From an uncultured Lachnospiraceae bacterium (GTDB lineage Bacteria; Bacillota; Clostridia; Lachnospirales; Lachnospiraceae), in NCBI GenBank assembly GCA_905236925.1, contig CAJOQS010000049.1:1-5792 (forward strand): a stretch of 5,792 bases of DNA. Direction: 5' to 3'. Positions 5,311-5,792 of the stretch are shown here, piece after piece. The notes beneath the pieces were generated by a model. That model worked only from the letters and a program-made list of their open reading frames with translations. It did no database searches and was not told the origin of the DNA. Each line of letters opens with the position of its first letter. Within the stretch, counting starts at the first letter, position 1. Made by a program: the position numbers and the translations under genes.

Positions 5311-5792
5311 TCAAACTTCCTTGTAGTCGGCATCTACAACGCCGTCGTCGGGGTTGCTGCCCTGACTGCCTGCGCCTCCGTTAAAACCTGCATCACCGGT
5401 AAAGCCCTGGGCTCCGTCGAAACCTGCACCTGCACCCTGTGCACCGCCGGCTGCCTGAGCCTGCTCATATACCTTCTGGAAGAGGCTCTGTGAATCTGCC
5501 ATGAGCTTCTCCTTGGCTGACTTGATGTCCTCAACCTCGCCCTCGGTCATGTTCTCGGGATTGGTCTTCTGAAGGAGTTCCTTGATCCTGTCGATATCGG
5601 CCTGTACGGCTGCCTTGTCGGACTCTGCGATCTTGTCGCCTACATCCGCAAGTGCCTTCTCGGTCTGGAATACCATCGAATCAGCCTCGTTACGGGTATC
5701 AACGGCTTCCTTACGCTTCTTGTCCTCAGCCTCGTACTGAGCTGCTTCCTTGACAGCTTTTTCAATCTCATCATCACTCATAGATGTACCCG
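5311..5792 (-). CDS. dnaK: DnaK (Hsp70 chaperone), C-terminal part, 5' end outside window
   Basis: This is the last 159 codons of the cytoplasmic Hsp70 chaperone DnaK, which binds exposed hydrophobic peptides in cycles of ATP hydrolysis driven by DnaJ and GrpE. The visible part starts in the end of the substrate-binding beta domain (GTSMSDDEIEKAVKEA, the Clostridia version of the usual ...LSDEEIERM.. entry to the lid). It continues through the helical lid with the typical YEAEDKKRKEAVDTRNEADS segment, then a flexible Gly/Ala/Phe/Gln-rich tail with loosely repeated GF units, and ends in DDGVVDADYKEV, the usual bacterial DnaK terminus (compare VVDAEFEEV). The nucleotide-binding domain lies beyond the right edge. 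The reading frame is open to the window end, so the internal Met at 5781 is not a start. dnaJ follows on the same strand after 68 bases, the standard dnaK-dnaJ order. The HrcA/CIRCE control expected for such operons would lie upstream and is not visible. Confidence 0.97.
   Translation of the reverse strand, partial: GTSMSDDEIEKAVKEAAQYEAEDKKRKEAVDTRNEADSMVFQTEKALADVGDKIAESDKAAVQADIDRIKELLQKTNPENMTEGEVEDIKSAKEKLMADSQSLFQKVYEQAQAAGGAQGAGAGFDGAQGFTGDAGFNGGAGSQGSNPDDGVVDADYKEV

Noticed and set aside
1..5792. CRISPR array, tRNA, rRNA or known riboswitch
   Set aside because: No regularly spaced repeats, cloverleaf or recognisable riboswitch core was found on either strand by eye.

Overview
The window comes from a Gram-positive, Clostridia-like chromosome, most plausibly Lachnospiraceae or a relative. 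This is judged from the style of DnaK and DnaJ, the strong GGAGG-type ribosome binding sites and the type of GTPase found here; no marker gene fixes the genus. All five supported genes lie on the minus strand, so the window reads from right to left.

Right to left, the layout is as follows. (1) The C-terminal end of dnaK, cut by the window edge. (2) A 67-base spacer with a GC-rich stem-loop. (3) A complete, canonical type I dnaJ. (4) A structured 176-base spacer holding three inverted repeats, an extended -10 promoter and a possible operator. (5) The main item, a 941-residue protein joining a Tet(M)/EF-G-like translational GTPase to a C-terminal NYN/YacP (Rae1-like) endoribonuclease domain through a Gly/Ser/Thr-rich linker. 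(6) A small conserved-looking helical protein of unknown function with its own promoter. (7) An AT-rich gene-free stretch of about 370 bases with stem-loops, a GGGGTCAGTCC motif reminiscent of IS ends, and a good minus-strand terminator. (8) The first 43 codons of an unrecognised gene with its own promoter, running off the left edge.

DnaK and DnaJ are the Hsp70 chaperone pair. The fusion next to them combines two activities known to act at the ribosomal A site: a GTPase fold that enters the factor site and reaches the decoding centre, and a ribosome-dependent mRNA nuclease. The inferred role is translation quality control or ribosome rescue rather than classical tetracycline resistance, because the domain IV loop that displaces the drug in Tet(M) looks different here. 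No clear U-tract terminator follows dnaJ, so read-through from the heat-shock operon into the fusion is possible in addition to its own promoter. No CRISPR array, tRNA or rRNA was seen.
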